Translations under genes and position numbers: made by a program
Part shown: piece by piece, positions 1 to 12,300 of the stretch
How positions within the stretch are numbered: position 1 is the first letter of the stretch
Layout: the number at the start of each line of letters is the position of its first letter
Notes under the pieces: generated by a model
What the model was told of the DNA's origin: nothing
The model's database searches: none
What the model saw: the letters and a program-made list of their open reading frames with translations, nothing else
Assembly (NCBI GenBank): GCA_001683735.1
Contig: LUGG01000004.1
Coordinates: 1,984,001 to 2,048,000, forward strand
Length of the DNA stretch: 64,000 bases
From: Grifola frondosa
Taxonomy: Eukaryota; Basidiomycota; Agaricomycetes; Polyporales; Grifolaceae
Direction: 5' to 3'

Positions 1-981
1 CGTAGATGACACCAAACTCCTTCGAGTTCGGACTCCACGCAAAGTCGTGCACGGGTCCCTCCTTATCTAAGCTCACACGACAGTCGAAGTTACCTGCCGC
101 ACTCAACAGGTATAGCCCTCCAGTCTCGCCATAGTAGCTTTTGTTAGCTTGGTCGACATCCGTCTGTGTGAGCACCAAGACTTGCGTGCCTAGTGTGTTC
201 CACTTGATCTGCGAGCGCTGAGCCTTGAAAAATGTTTTCTGGCAAGTTGGCGCCGCACTGAGCGCCGTGAGGCTGTAGATCTTCACGGTCGCCGGTGCAC
301 CCTGACACAACGTTGTAAACACAAATTGCATATTGGGATGCAACTCCTTCAACTCACATTCTTTTCTGCCACAAACACAGCCACAGACGGGTTCAGCCCA
401 GGGCTGAGCGTGATGCTTGTCGCTCCCTCAACCTTGAGCTTATCTACGACGCCTTTCGACCACTCCGCAGGGCGGAAGACTTGTATCTCTTGTCCAAGTA
501 ATCGCACAGCATGCGATTCAGAGATGGTGTACTGCAGGTCCCAACCTTCCTGCGACTTCTGTGTGAATGCAACGAGCTCCTCCCCGGTAGATGCAGAGAA
601 GACTCGCAGATTCTTGTGCTGTGCGCCGTCCTCGAGTTTTACCGGCCGCTCCCAGGTAGAAATGTACGTGCCTCGGGGTGAGAAGCTGATGTCGAGGATG
701 TTGGGCAGCGATAGTTCTTGCACTAACTGAGCACTCTCTGCTTGAAATACCCTGACGCCGGTGGGGATTGCATATGCATAGAGTCGGCCATCCGCACTGT
801 ACTTGTAGGTGCGTGCAGGAACATCTGGCGCTTGAAAAGTGTCGAAAGGCTCGTAGTTAGGTGTACCGCCGACAAGACCGATGCTTTTTTGAGCACGGAC
901 TACAGAACAAGATCAGCAAAGATTGACAGAGGAAGCGATTGAGAACTGACAGGCGTACTGCTGGGAGGGTTGAGCGGCCAT
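1..981 (-). CDS. Eukaryotic translation initiation factor 2A (eIF2A), 5' part
   Basis: The gene runs off the left edge, so only the N-terminal part is present. The start is the ATG at 981-979. A 31-nt first exon is followed by an intron at about 900-950, a long exon, a second intron at about 303-358, and a third exon reaching the window edge. The spliced protein begins MAAQPSQQYAFRAQKSIGLV and continues with motifs typical of the eIF2A beta-propeller: RVFQAESAQLVQEL, SPRGTYISTWERP, KSYYGETGGLYLL, LDKEGPVHDFAWSPNSKEF. eIF2A is a cytosolic WD-repeat protein that can deliver initiator tRNA to 40S subunits independently of eIF2 in non-standard initiation. Both introns have clean GT..AG ends and restore one frame. 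The assignment rests on remembered family motifs; the C-terminal half is outside the window. Confidence 0.9.
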
Positions 982-1509
982 CTGAACGATAAAGAGGGTG
1001 GAAGAAGCAAATTAATGCTTCTGGTTGGTGCTGAAAGCTGAGGAAACAGTGTCCTCGCTGTTTGCAATGATGGGCGAAAAATGATTATCACGTGACAAAT
1101 TTTACTTTATTTTATAATTAACCTATTGTTTAGCTGTGTTAACTGTGTTCAAAACTCTAATAATTGCTCCCTCGCTCAGGCTCGGACGAAAGAATTGGAC
1201 AAGAATTGCATCCGAGACCAATTGCAAGGTCCAATTGTAAAAAAGAGTAGTGGGGTGCTCATAGCCTCTCTTATCTTACGCTCAAAGTATTTTTTATGTC
1301 AGAGATCTAGCTCCAAACCTGACTTCTCCTGACCATGAACCCAGTTCGGATGATGAAAGTCTCCTGCGAGATCAAGGCTCAAAAAATCGAATGCTACGGA
1401 GAATGAGCGCGAGACTAGATATCGCAACGGAGCATTGTCTTTTTTCCTGATGATATATGACACTGCGCGAGCTCAGTGTGCGAGGTGCGTACTGTACAAT
1501 GGTATGGGT
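982..1509. other. Intergenic stretch, eIF2A upstream region
   Basis: AT-rich sequence upstream of eIF2A. No convincing coding exon or RNA gene was seen. A short imperfect inverted repeat built on CAATTG lies near 1195-1240. Confidence 0.4.
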
Positions 1510-2672
1510 CATCAAGTATCTTACTTCGTCCAGCAATAATCCTCCGGAAGATAATCACACAGAGATCATGGTACCAACATCTTCTGGCCACTGGGCTTTC
1601 TTTGCAGTCTTTGATAGCCATAATAGCTGGGAGACCAGCGCATGACCGAGTCCGTGAACGCCTCCTTCCTCCTCAGCACGTACAGAAATGCCCCCGATTC
1701 TGCTCCTGAAAAGATAGCGCAGACAACGCGAGATACTTTCAATCATCTTGATGACGGTATCGAGCGTTTTGCCGTTGAACAAGTGTTCTCGACAGACTTT
1801 CTGCACGCAGGCGTCACTATGCTGGTGTCGGCGTATGCCGGATCCCTCACTCTTCTCACATTCTACGATTCCCATGCTTGCCATCTTCACGCGCCCAAGC
1901 TTACAGGTGGTTCGCGCGCCATACTTGGACGACGCAGTTGCGACGCGCACTGGAATCCCATGCACGAGGCCCATGTACTCTCTGTTGAACAGGACACAAC
2001 TCAGCAGAAGAGGCTCAACTGAACGCTACCACGCAAACCCCGGGACGTTGTCGTTATAGGTGGACATGTATTAGGCATCGCGCCATCGCGCATCCCTGGG
2101 GATGCTGGGGGTATAGGTGGAGCAGGGCTATCCAAGATCGGCTCAAGCAATTACGCCTTGCGGGACGCCCCATGTCAATGTGAAAACTTCCCCCTTTCTG
2201 ACCGCAGAGCCCGAGGTAACCTCCACCGAGGTCAAGCCTGGTGACTTCCTTATACTGGGAGCAAATAGTCTATGGGACTGCCTCATCGGTGGAGAGGCAG
2301 CTGGTCTGAGGTCTCAGGCTGGACACCTGTGAGGAACGAAGCCGGGCAGACGTCTCTTCTTGCAATATCCGAGCGGTTTTGCCGAGCGCACTCCTGTCAA
2401 ATTGGAGGGTCACGACTATGCTATCGACAATGAAGTGCTGAAAAGCGGTTTGTCATAGTCGACGAGAATGTTGCGACCCATTTGGTGTGGAACACGTTGG
2501 AGGGTGCTGACAGAGACCTGGCGTCGGCACTTTTATGCATGAGAACTCCTTGTTCTCGGACGTATAGGTATGACAATTTGCGCGCGAGGTTGATGCCTTT
2601 GTGTTCGTCGAATCCGCTGAATTCCACTGTCTAGGGATGACATCACTGTTATTGTCGTGTTCTTCTCTGAGG
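1510..2672 (+). pseudogene. Decayed PP2C-family (PDP-like) protein phosphatase
   Basis: Successive blocks match a metal-dependent PP2C phosphatase of the pyruvate-dehydrogenase-phosphatase type, but in changing frames. In order they are: PPEDNHTEIMVP and WAFFAVFDSHNSWETSA (about 1540-1645), a block with APDSAPEKIAQTTRDTF and AYAGSLTLLTFYDS (1690-1875), TAEPEVTSTEVKPGDFLIL (about 2200-2255), VDENVATHLVWNTLEGADRD (about 2457-2516), and the terminal strand DDITVIVVFF (2636-2665). Around 1634 the reading passes through all three frames, and stop codons interrupt the rest. Two metal-site positions are altered: the usual DGH is DSH and the usual TDGLWD is ANSLWD, so even a repaired protein would probably be inactive. 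No intron series explains all the frame changes. It is a relic rather than a functional gene, although a short transcript cannot be excluded. Confidence 0.82.
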
Positions 2673-3837
2673 ATTAGCAGCGTACCTCCCGAACCGGTTT
2701 GGTGTATCACACGTACCTGAGATCGATGTGTCTCGGACGTTGTTACAAAATGCTGCCGGAACGATGTCCCCGGTCGGCCGGCTCTTGTATCAGAGCCGGA
2801 AGAAAGTCTAAATATGCGGAACCGTCCACATGATTTAGATACTGCGGGGGCATTTTATTCAAGGCCTTACAACTCAACAAACCCTATGAATGTACTATTT
2901 ACTTGCATTGTTTATTGACAAATTGGATTTCCTAGTTTCCACCTGCGGCCTCTGTCATTCGCCTCATCGTACAATCATTCTCCCGCGAATGATGCATTGA
3001 GTTCACGATATCCCTACCAGGAACAGCGTCGCATGAACATCGTTACTATCGTCGGGCGCTATATTTCCAGTATGTATCATGTCTACAACTCAAAGACAAT
3101 GGGCTGACATGACCTTACTATGTTCCGTGCCACACCAATCCTTTTTTGCATGCAAAAATGTAATGACGTCGAGACCGGACTCGAATGTTCTTGTCGTCAT
3201 AGTCATGCTTGGATCGCGCATTCCTTTTAGGATGTCGCGCTTACACTGATGAGTGTAAATTCTATCAGTAGTGAAAATTTGGCGCCACGCAAGTCGACTA
3301 CTGAGAAGATCGATCCGTTATGGTTTCCTCCTCTCCAGATTTCAGACCGAGTGGGGCCCGGCAGGAATACCCTGAGAAGAAAGTACAGTTGTGGGGCCTC
3401 TGCTTGCAATGGTCAAAAACAATCTAGCTATATAGCCTGGCTAGTTCACATGCTGCTAACCGTCAGGGAACTGAAATGGTTTCCAACGCCTTCTTCAATT
3501 TAGTTCCCTCAACCGGCATATCCCGGAGTATAATCTGCCCGACCTTCGCTACCACAGATTCTCCGCACCAAGTTATATTGGTTCATAATTGGCACGGGCG
3601 TTTTCTCGCGATGTCCTCGATGCATTTATGTCTGAACATCCTTTGGTCTCCCCGACTCACACCCTCCATCCTCAAATTCTCCACGGACATCCCGACTTGG
3701 GCTAACGTAGCCTGTTGCCTCCATCTAGTAGCATAGGTTCGACAGTTCGTTACGCCGATCTTGTCATCTTGAAGACACAGCTGATGGTGCTCAGGAGCAG
3801 CAGGCACAACGCTTTCTGAACGCGTACGACAGAATTA
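2673..3837. other. Intergenic stretch without recognised gene
   Basis: Only short unconvincing open frames on both strands. The first half follows the phosphatase relic. The last few hundred bases should contain the promoter of the membrane-protein gene starting at 3838, but no TATA box was recognised. Confidence 0.4.
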
Positions 3838-5484
3838 ATGCCGCTTTCCTTGTCACGCCTCGAAGCAAACCCAGCGTCCTACCTAGGTCCCGGAATGGCC
3901 AGCCTGTTCATGGAGGCGATACAGACGGGGATCCTGATCAACCAGTCCCTGACATTCTGGGAGAGAGCAGAGCGCGAACGCATAGTGGTGTGCGGACTTG
4001 TTGTATTTGTTTCCATCGTTGCATTGTGAGTCTCCTCAGGAAGCCGTTACTCCATCTCATATCGATTTCCACGTCCTGCTTCTAGTTTACAGACTGGCCT
4101 GGGTTTCTTCACGGCGTGGCACACGTTCGTCTCGAATTTCGGAAATTGGGTAGGTGGTATTCTAAATGCCTTTGATCCCCGATCTTGTGTCTGACATGTA
4201 CATGGTGATCAGGTCAATAGCGTGAACTTCACGTGGGCAGACAAGATGCAGTCTTCAATAGTGAGATAATGGACTGCAAGTGCATGACGAACTTCTCACC
4301 GAGACATCGTCTTCACAGACGGTATCAATGGCTGCTCCAGTCCAGGCGTTCCTAATCTGGCGATGTTGGAATGTGGGTCCTCACGATACCAGGTTCATCC
4401 CTTTCTCGTCTGATAAATTCTCTGCGGACAGTTAATCCACAAGAGCTGGTTTATATTAGTGTGTCTAATTCTCGCTGTATATTGAACCGGGTACTGAGGG
4501 ATCACTGTTGCAGGTCTTATTGTCGACGTTACTATTGGCATCGGTCATCTCCAGTATCATAGTCACAGTGGAGACTTTTCAATATCACTTCGGGATCGTC
4601 TCTGATCTCACAATGCCTATACCAAAGGTCCCGGTATGTTTCCTTGCCACTATGTCGATATTACTCATGTCTGATATCTCATGGCACCTGTAGATAAACG
4701 TTACATGTTCGTCTATTGGTGACACCTCGATGGATAGCATCTAACATCAGTTTCTGCCATAGTTGTATTGAGTTTATCATGTTCAGCTGGTCAGTCCTAG
4801 GTCGATTCGCCTTCACTTCGTGCAGCCTCCTGATTCCTCCCATAGTTCTTGATGTAGCCGTCACCGGGATACGTGAGCACGATAGATTATTTGTTGGTCA
4901 CACTGTACTGATGCATTACGATAGTCCTCACATTCCTTTCCCGGACAAAGCAGAACGTTCTTTCCTCAAGATTTCGTCGAGTAAGTTTCAAATGTGTGCG
5001 GGGGAGCCAGCGACGGACTTGACATGATATTCCTCCCAGATCTTGAAACGCCTTACTGTCCTTATTTGGGAAGCGGCTCTTCCGCCTTGTATATGCGCGA
5101 TCATGACGATTACCACTTATTTGACACTGGTACACTTGCAACCTCGGTATGCATCATCGGAAACTCAAGTTGTAACCCTCTCCCCTGCAGGTGAACGAAA
5201 ATTATTGGGATCTCGCCTTCCAAGCTATCCTAGGAAAGCTCTACGTAATATCGCTGTTCGTCACCCTGTGAGCACGCATTCTAGAGCTGATGTCCGCGCC
5301 ACTGACTCGTCTTAGGAATGGACGGGCGGAGCTACAAGACGTCCCAATAATGTCAACGAACCACCTCTCGAACCTGGTATGGGGCTCGAGCGCACCCATA
5401 CGAGTCGACGTACGCACACCCGGCACGCATAATCCGTCCTCGCCGACGCTGAAAGCATCTCCCGCAGATCCGAACCGACCCTGA
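3838..5484 (+). CDS. Seven-helix membrane protein, DUF6534-type
   Basis: About eight short exons join into one frame. It starts MPLSLSRLEANPASYLGPGM (ATG 3838) and ends SPADPNRP before the TGA at 5482. Seven hydrophobic segments are visible: YLGPGMASLFMEAIQTGIL; VVCGLVVFVSIVALLQTGLG; VSMAAPVQAFLIW; LLSTLLLASVISSIIVTVET; FTSCSLLIPPIVLDVAVTGI; LTVLIWEAALPPCICAIMTI; and LAFQAILGKLYVISLFVTLN. The order LGP near the N-terminus, an LIW..W after helix 3 and a final KLYVISLFVTLNGR matches a large basidiomycete-specific family of seven-helix proteins (DUF6534), whose function is not established. Most junctions are canonical; the exon around 4815-4860 uses an acceptor chosen to keep the frame. A plasma-membrane or endomembrane location is inferred from topology only. 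Confidence 0.72.
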
Positions 5485-7456
5485 GAGCCCACGCTCCCAC
5501 GACTTTGGGCTCGCGGACCAGAACACCGGCACGACGTCCACGCCAGCGGACAGCAGCTCCGTAGAGCGACGCAAGGCAGGATGACTGCGGCGTTGACTTG
5601 ACATCGATGTCCGATGTTGGCGGGGCTCGGTGCGTCTTTTTCGCCCGTGCTCCGTGTGCTGCGCTGATCGTGGATCAGAAGCCTGCCCGGACCTCGCTCC
5701 GCTGCTGCAATTTGTATGCTACAACACCAAGCTATATATGCAACCATTCTCGTATATTACATACCTTGCACGAATACTGCGTTCTGCGCGTCCCGGTGCT
5801 GCTTGTGCACGTAGCGCGTTGGGGATACCATTAATAATCGCGCCGGCCTGTACACTTGATGCTCGCACGCATTTGTTCGTCTATACCATGGAGCCAATGG
5901 GGTGCAACTTTAATCGTGTGCACATTGTAGGATGTCAGCTGGTGAGGTGCCCAGAGGAAATTGGTGAGATGTGTGTATGGTCAGGCTCCTGTGTGCCCCT
6001 GTGATCATCTCGATACAGACAGACACAATACCATCGCATGGTGCCATTAACAATTCGTAACGCGAGATGAGATGGTAGGCGTGCAAGTCGTAGCGAAATC
6101 GCAGTTGCCGCCGGCAGCGAAAGACTGGTCTTCCACTTCGCATAAGTACAGATCCGGCCTAGTGGGTAGTGGAAGGGGGTTCATGGGGCTTCATGTTACG
6201 TACCACGAAGGAGAGGAAGACAGTCGAACAGCAATGGTGTGGGAGGTCATTTCCACTGTGACTTGACAGCGTGGAGGCGCCACAAAGCCGCTGCACAGCG
6301 TGCGGATCTCATCTAATTCGTGGAAATGCTGTGCGTGCACTTTGGGTTGGAAAGTTGAGAAGGCGGGTAAAGATAAACTTGGGCGTGGGTTGAATGATGG
6401 GGAGGAGTGTTTTGGCTCACAGGTGATAGTTTCCTCACTGGAGGGGAAGGCTGGACGGCCGCCGCCGTGTTGAGCCGTGCTTGTCATTCTTCATAGAAAG
6501 GGCGTATGTACCATAAATGGCAAAATGTGGCCACTCCTTTCACGGCACGAACGTGGAACGACTTTGTCAGCGATAGCGCAGGATTACAATGGACGTAGCA
6601 CCTGGACGCTCTTCCTGAGGTTCATTGTTGTGCTTCTTCATCAGAAAGAAGAATGGGGCGTTCGCAGTTACTGTCGCCACGCAGCTATATAAGTTACGCG
6701 TAATAACAGCATACCATAGTCTCTCGAGACAATGTTGTGGCACTTTGTCGACATGGCGATGTTGTGTGCCAGAGCGTCCGTGCCTCTCTATAATCAATGC
6801 AGCATTTTGAAGGAACAAAAGCACCATGAGCTGAACTCTCTTTGATGGTTAGCAGCACGCAGAAGAGATCCGGAACGTACGTGCCTATCAATGTTCGTCC
6901 GACATTTCCACGTTGCGGTGGCTGACGAGCGGCTGACCAACTAGCTCGTCTTCCGAACTGGATGGCCCAGGTCCTCGAACTAGCGAACGGAGCAAAGTCC
7001 CGTTCGACATGAATGGCGAAGCAAAATACAGAAACATCAGAACGGTTCAGCTGATCAGACGGGCGAATGTTCTCGGCCGTGCAGGAAGGTTCCCGTGTAA
7101 CCATCGCCCAACTGTCAATTGTCCAGGATAAATCTCTGCCTTTCTGGATATCTGACTTGAACATGACGTTGCGCAGCAGCTGATGGCAATATAGCCCGAG
7201 CAGGAGTGGCATTTTTGTCTGTAGTTTCTAGCGGAACATTCAGCGCTGAACGTTAGTCTTATTCCAAGAAGGGTGATGGTTGTAGTAGAAGAGGCGAGAG
7301 CGGAGCAAGGACCGTGGCGAAGAGAGGCGAGCCGGGCTTGTACTGCCCGATTTGTGCGGGAGACGGCTAGTGCCACCACACGAGGCACACCGCTCACGTC
7401 AATTTATGTTGTTGGTCCCTCTCCCCATTGTTCTCGGGACCCTTCTTATCGAGTTC
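5485..7456. other. Long intergenic stretch without recognised gene
   Basis: About 2 kb. Open frames on both strands reach 172 codons (minus strand, 6694-7212), but none has recognisable domain content, a convincing splice pattern or codon use like the neighbouring genes. Nothing was supported here. Confidence 0.35.
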
Positions 7457-7463
7457 TATATAA
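7457..7463 (+). promoter_or_regulatory. TATA box
   Basis: TATATAA followed by a pyrimidine-rich stretch, about 140 nt before the ATG at 7602. It suggests a long 5' leader. Confidence 0.5.
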
Positions 7464-7601
7464 CCCCCTTCCTCTCCTTGACCCTCCTCATCAACACCCA
7501 ACGTCTCCGCCAGCAGCGAGCTCACCAACCTTCGCATCCGACTGCTGTCCTCCACCTCAAAACTTGTCCCAATACTACACTCGTCGTACTAATCTTCAAC
7601 C

Positions 7602-8243
7602 ATGGCTATACCCTCGCATCGCATCCACACCATTCACGGCACTTTTGGCGGGCACGATTACGCACCCTCGACGCCTCTCTCAGCATCGCAGGCCTTGTCG
7701 TTCACGCACCTACCCAACGTCACCGTTGGGCGCGGAGGACGGAGCTATGACCTGTCAATCCTCGCCAGCCGCACCACGCCGGCGTCAGCCTCCGCTTCCT
7801 CCCTGCCGGCACAGCCGTCTTTTAAGCCCCGGGCGCGCAGGCAATCCATGTGCATCCCCTCCAGCACACGGCGCGCCCCTTCCCCGCCACTGCGCACCGC
7901 ACTCACAGTCGTCATGTCCGAAGACCCGTTCGCGGACGCGCCCGACGACACGCCCATCCCCGTGCCCATCGCACCGCAGTACACCGCCCCGATCTCATCG
8001 CGCACCCGCTTGGTGACGTACGTCGCACAGCCATGCTCCCTCTCTTCGCCTCCGGGATGCGATTTGGCAGCTGTCGCGGCTCGGGAGCACAAGGCTGCGA
8101 GGGGGCGGCTGGTCGCGAACGTGCTGCTCAACCGTGCGGAGGGTCGACCTCTGCATTTGCGTAAGAGAGGCTGGGGCGAGGCGGAGGGGTCGCGGGAGTA
8201 CGTGAGGAGCGGGCTCTCGAGGATGGTCGCGGCGGCTTGTTGA
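7602..8243 (+). CDS. Hypothetical single-exon protein, 213 aa
   Basis: The ATG at 7602 sits in a strong context (ACCATGG), and the frame stays open for 213 codons in a markedly GC-rich block flanked by AT-richer DNA. The protein starts MAIPSHRIHTIHGTFGGHDY, has a Ser/Pro/Ala-rich disordered middle, and ends in a basic segment with VAAREHKAARGRLVANVLLN and LRKRGWGEAEGS. No known domain or catalytic motif was recognised and no signal peptide or membrane segment is visible. Support comes from the TATA box, start context, composition and a clean stop at 8241. The 128-codon open frame on the opposite strand (7745-8131) is explained by the high GC. The role is unknown. Confidence 0.6.
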   Translation: MAIPSHRIHTIHGTFGGHDYAPSTPLSASQALSFTHLPNVTVGRGGRSYDLSILASRTTPASASASSLPAQPSFKPRARRQSMCIPSSTRRAPSPPLRTALTVVMSEDPFADAPDDTPIPVPIAPQYTAPISSRTRLVTYVAQPCSLSSPPGCDLAAVAAREHKAARGRLVANVLLNRAEGRPLHLRKRGWGEAEGSREYVRSGLSRMVAAAC

Positions 8244-9494
8244 ATTCACGCCATCTGTGTCCACCTGTTCATACCATCATGATCATCCACACATTCTCGT
8301 CGCATACATGTCTTATTGCTTTGGAATTTGGACGCACTCGGCTCATACACACACATCTACGCTCGTTCTCGCTGTCCTCTGGTTTTCAGTCATCCGCATC
8401 GCTCGATCATTCTATTTTCGTCTTTCATCTGTAGAATCTGCAAGCTAATTCCGTACCATAGAGTTCCGTTGCTTCACTGTGTATTTTGATATTGCTATAG
8501 TATTGTGTACAGGATTCCTGAAGATGCTGCGCCGCAATTAACCTCAATGGGATGCGATAATATTTGAATTGCCAAATATCTCGGCATTGCAGTCAGTCTC
8601 ATTCGAACGTCAAGATGAATCGGCGTGAATTCGTGCAATCCCAACTTGCTCAGTCATCTAGTGAGATGTAGACATAGCGATCGTTTGCTCGGTACAATCT
8701 TCAAATTTCTGCGTGGATATATGGAACAGGGGTTTTCGACTCGTTCATCCGTCCATAGCTACTGCGGAAATTCTGGAGTCGAAGGACGCCATAAATACTC
8801 TTAGAAAAAGCTGCGGCCCCACCGGCAGTCGTCATTAAATGCTATTAATTAATGGTGGTGAGTAAGGGCCACAAGTTGGGCTTAAATCACATACCCGTTC
8901 ATGCCCATATTCCGACGTATTTTCATCACGCACACAGAACTCGCCGTTGCGCTGTGGATCGACAGGAGGATAAATCGGAATTCGATCACGATCGAAGATC
9001 ACTATCAAAGCATTTGGCCTTTCTATGCCACAGCAAATATTGTCGGTGAGTCGATGAACACGCAGTACTTACGTCTGGCCAGCCGGAAGCGCATCTACGA
9101 GGGAGACCGCTGGAATACGCGATCACGTGATACAAACGCGTCGAGTAGCACCTTCGTAGAAATAAAAGTAATGGACGTGTCAGACTTTTCCGCGACTTGA
9201 ATAGATGGAGCAACGTGAGTCGAATTCCGCCGCGATGGAGACTTGTCTGTGATCTGTCTTGCGGACGCGGATATTGTGCATCCTCTCACCTGCGTAGGCT
9301 CCTCGATCGCAGCTCGGATGTAATGGCAGTGGAGTAGAGCATACCAATACGATCCGGGAAGGGCCTTGTTCCTGTGGAGGAAACCATGTGTGTATCTTGA
9401 CACGGTCCAGGTTCCTTAGATCGTCCGTAGACATAAAATTCTGGTACTTGCAACCGATCTGGGAAGTCTGTAGACGGTACAGTCTAAAACCGTA
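8244..9494. other. Intergenic stretch between convergent genes
   Basis: Probably holds the 3' untranslated regions of the hypothetical gene (left) and the MFS transporter (right). Small open frames near 8.9-9.4 kb on both strands have no recognisable content. Confidence 0.4.
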
Positions 9495-11526
9495 TCAGTT
9501 ATCATACGCGGTCGAATAACCCACATCCACCCAAGCCCTCATGCGGTCTCCATACCGGATTGTCAGCCATATGAGACTTGTTGCAAATTGTTCAAACTCA
9601 GTCCCGTACGAATGGACATCCAAAGGTACTCACAAGAAGCCAATCCAGGCAATCGCGGCCGAGATGGCGTCGGTCGCGGCGACGCCGATCTTGTTGATGA
9701 GAGGGAGCACACAGGCGGTGGCGAGAGCAACGAACAAGCTGCGCACAGCCCTGGGGACGGATACGTATCACTAGTACCTCGCCATGGCGCGTAATAGGGA
9801 GAATGGCGCTCACGTAACGGCGGCTATGATTTCCGCACTGCGCAAATGCATAACGTCGACGAAATACGACGACACCGGGGTCAGCACGATGTCCACCTGC
9901 ACCGCACCATCAGTATCGCGCCGTACCGGAAGACCAGACGGACTGGTATTGAGCACGCACCCCAATGCCGTTCATGAATAGACAGGCTAGGTTCAGCACG
10001 ATCCCGACGGGCCCCTTGACGAACTGCGTTGTCAACCCTGACAGCAGCACTGAGAATGGGACAAAGACGAGCCCCCCGAAAAGTGCTGCGCGAAGTCTGT
10101 CTTCAGGCACCCACTTCCCCCCGCGGCGTTTGCGCCATTTCACGACGATTCTATCAGACATTCGTCCTGCGAGCGGCGCACCGACTGCGGGAGAATCGTA
10201 AATGACAGTGACGATGTTTAGGATAGTCACGCTTACTGATGTTGCCAATCCCAGCGGGAAGGAAGAAGGCTCCTATGACAGCCTCATTGGAGATATTGTA
10301 TTGTTTACCCTGCCGAGGTATTAGCCACTAACAGATTTGGAACACGAGACACCCACAATTGTATAGGAGAGCGGGACCATAAGCACTGAATCACATATTA
10401 GGTCCTCTTTCCTGGCATTTGCGAGTCGTCTAAACATCCTCGCTTACCGTAGTCAGTTAGCAACACGCAAGCCGACGTCAAAGTCTGTATAACGTCAATC
10501 ATACTCCCAGGAGAAGGTATTACGCGGTGCACTCACCATCGCCATCAAATTCGGACTGCGAAGCATAGCAAGGCCTGCGAACGGGTTCAGCCACACCCAC
10601 TTTCTCTTACTCTCCCCTTCAGATGATTGATTTGTGATCATCCGCTCTGGATCCAGAGTCTCAGGCAAGAACAGATAAATAGGAACGAACGCACACAGCC
10701 CGGCGATGAAGAGGGCCCATTGTGCATGGCGCCATGTGGCGTAGTGTGTTGCGAGTCCTCCTGCGAGAGGAGCTATCGCCGGCCCACACAAAGAGGCCTA
10801 TTTGGCGAGGAAAAGAAATGTGCGTCAGCATGCAAGGCAGAGCGGAAAGGTGGGAGTAACTTGCACCGTAGAAGATGCCCATAGCTGTGCCTCGCTCTTC
10901 GAGCTTGTAGATGTCACCGATGACACTTGCGCCTACCGACATACCGCTGGAAGCCCCAAATTGTTGAAAAATACGCCAGAGCATGAGCTCCGGCACCGCT
11001 TTGGACGTGGCGACGCCTACTGAGCCAATGCAAAGACAGGGCAATGACGCTAAGTAGATAGGTCTGCGCCCATCTGCGAGTTCAAGGTAAGAAAGGCAGG
11101 CGCGATAACAGAGAGATGGCACTTACAAGTACTGGAGTACGTTGCCCAGATCATGCTACCAATTGCTGCACAAGATAATGACAAGCTGACTGCCAAGCTG
11201 CAGAGATGTTAGCGTCAGACATGGCAGCACCAGAGGGAAGAATTACCTGATAATTGACCCTGTAGACCCAAAATCAAGTGCAATCTGAGGAATTGAAGGT
11301 ATGAATGATGCTGCGACTAGCACTGCACAAATATGAGATTAAACGTGGACATAGTATGTCTGTGTTCTATGCACATACATGGGATAAAACCAGCCCATGA
11401 AACCAGAGCTACGATAACTCGTTTCTGTGGAGGACTGAAACGATTGTAGAGCTGTTCATGCTTGAGAATCGCTGGGTCTGACGAGGACTCTTCCAACAAC
11501 GGAGTCTCTTCGGACGATCCAGACAT
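9495..11526 (-). CDS. MFS transporter, drug:H+ antiporter type (DHA1-like)
   Basis: About ten exons separated by short introns. The start is the ATG at 11526-11524 (MSGSSEETPLLEESSSDPAI) and the end is DVGYSTAYDN before the stop at 9495-9497. The acidic N-terminal tail is followed by hydrophobic helices with the loop signature YGRRPIYLASLPCLCIGSVG, then WRIFQQFGASSGMSVGASVI, the mid-protein LFLPETLDPERM, and a later MSDRIVVKWRKRRGGKWVPE loop. These features fit a 12-helix major facilitator of the DHA1 group, which exports drugs or natural toxins, or polyamines, by proton antiport at the plasma membrane or vacuole. The substrate cannot be told from sequence. The last exon joins after an intron at about 9.57-9.63 kb and encodes IWLTIRYGDRMRAWVD, a common ending in fungal members. 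Confidence 0.85.
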
Positions 11527-12300
11527 CCTGAAAATATGTCAAGCTGGTGGTGTAAGGACAAGGAGAGAAAAAAGTGTTCGACACATTTGGTCAGATTTGA
11601 TCCTGGCCGAGTCACAACTTGCTCATACGATCAAATTGAGTCGCGATCAGACCGATCAATGCCCTACTCGGTGACGGAAGCAAATATTTCAAGCCTTTTC
11701 AAACCCCGTAAATGCTATTTCAATGAAATCTTGCCGGAACGACGCACGGACATGATGTTGGGAGCGTATTCCACACATTCGTGTTATGTGAGGCCTTGAG
11801 GACTTGAGCATGCCGTCTGGCCACATTAATGCCAATCATTCCGCGAGTCACAGGTCTCGGGTCTCGGGTCGAAGACCTCGGAGTTGTTGAGTCGGACGTT
11901 CAAAAGCAAAAGCGCTCGAAAGTCACTGATTGGGTTACGAAGCCTGAGTCGCTCGCCGTGTACAATGCACGCCACGAAGAGAATATAAAATCCGCGCAAT
12001 TGACGAGGCAACTCACATCAATAAAGATGTAGGTCGTATACTACAGCAACAATGGGAACATTACATGTAAAGAAGAGAATACAATCTACAGGAGGCCCAA
12101 CGCGTACAACACAAGACTACGGTCCGGTCGCTCCACGCTCACGAGCGCATGAGGTGTCTGCGGGCCTATGAATGGCCGCATTGAGTGACATCACATCAGC
12201 GAAATATCTCGCTGCACCTGCAATTCGTTGGCGACGCACTACTGCAGAGACCAGTAATGCGGAGGTCCGCGCGTGGAGAGGGGGTCGAAGGAGGCAGGGG
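11527..12300. other. Intergenic stretch, MFS promoter side
   Basis: Upstream region of the MFS gene and downstream flank of the MITE-like element. A small direct repeat (GTCTCGG twice) lies near 11862. No coding exon was supported. Confidence 0.4.

Noticed and set aside
5241..5747. 168-codon minus-strand open frame
   Set aside because: Overlaps the last exons of the seven-helix protein and has no recognisable content.
6694..7212. 172-codon minus-strand open frame
   Set aside because: No domain, no splice signals, unlikely codon use; kept only as a remark on the intergenic region.
7745..8131. 128-codon open frame on the minus strand
   Set aside because: Explained by the high GC of the plus-strand hypothetical gene, which has the better start, composition and TATA box.
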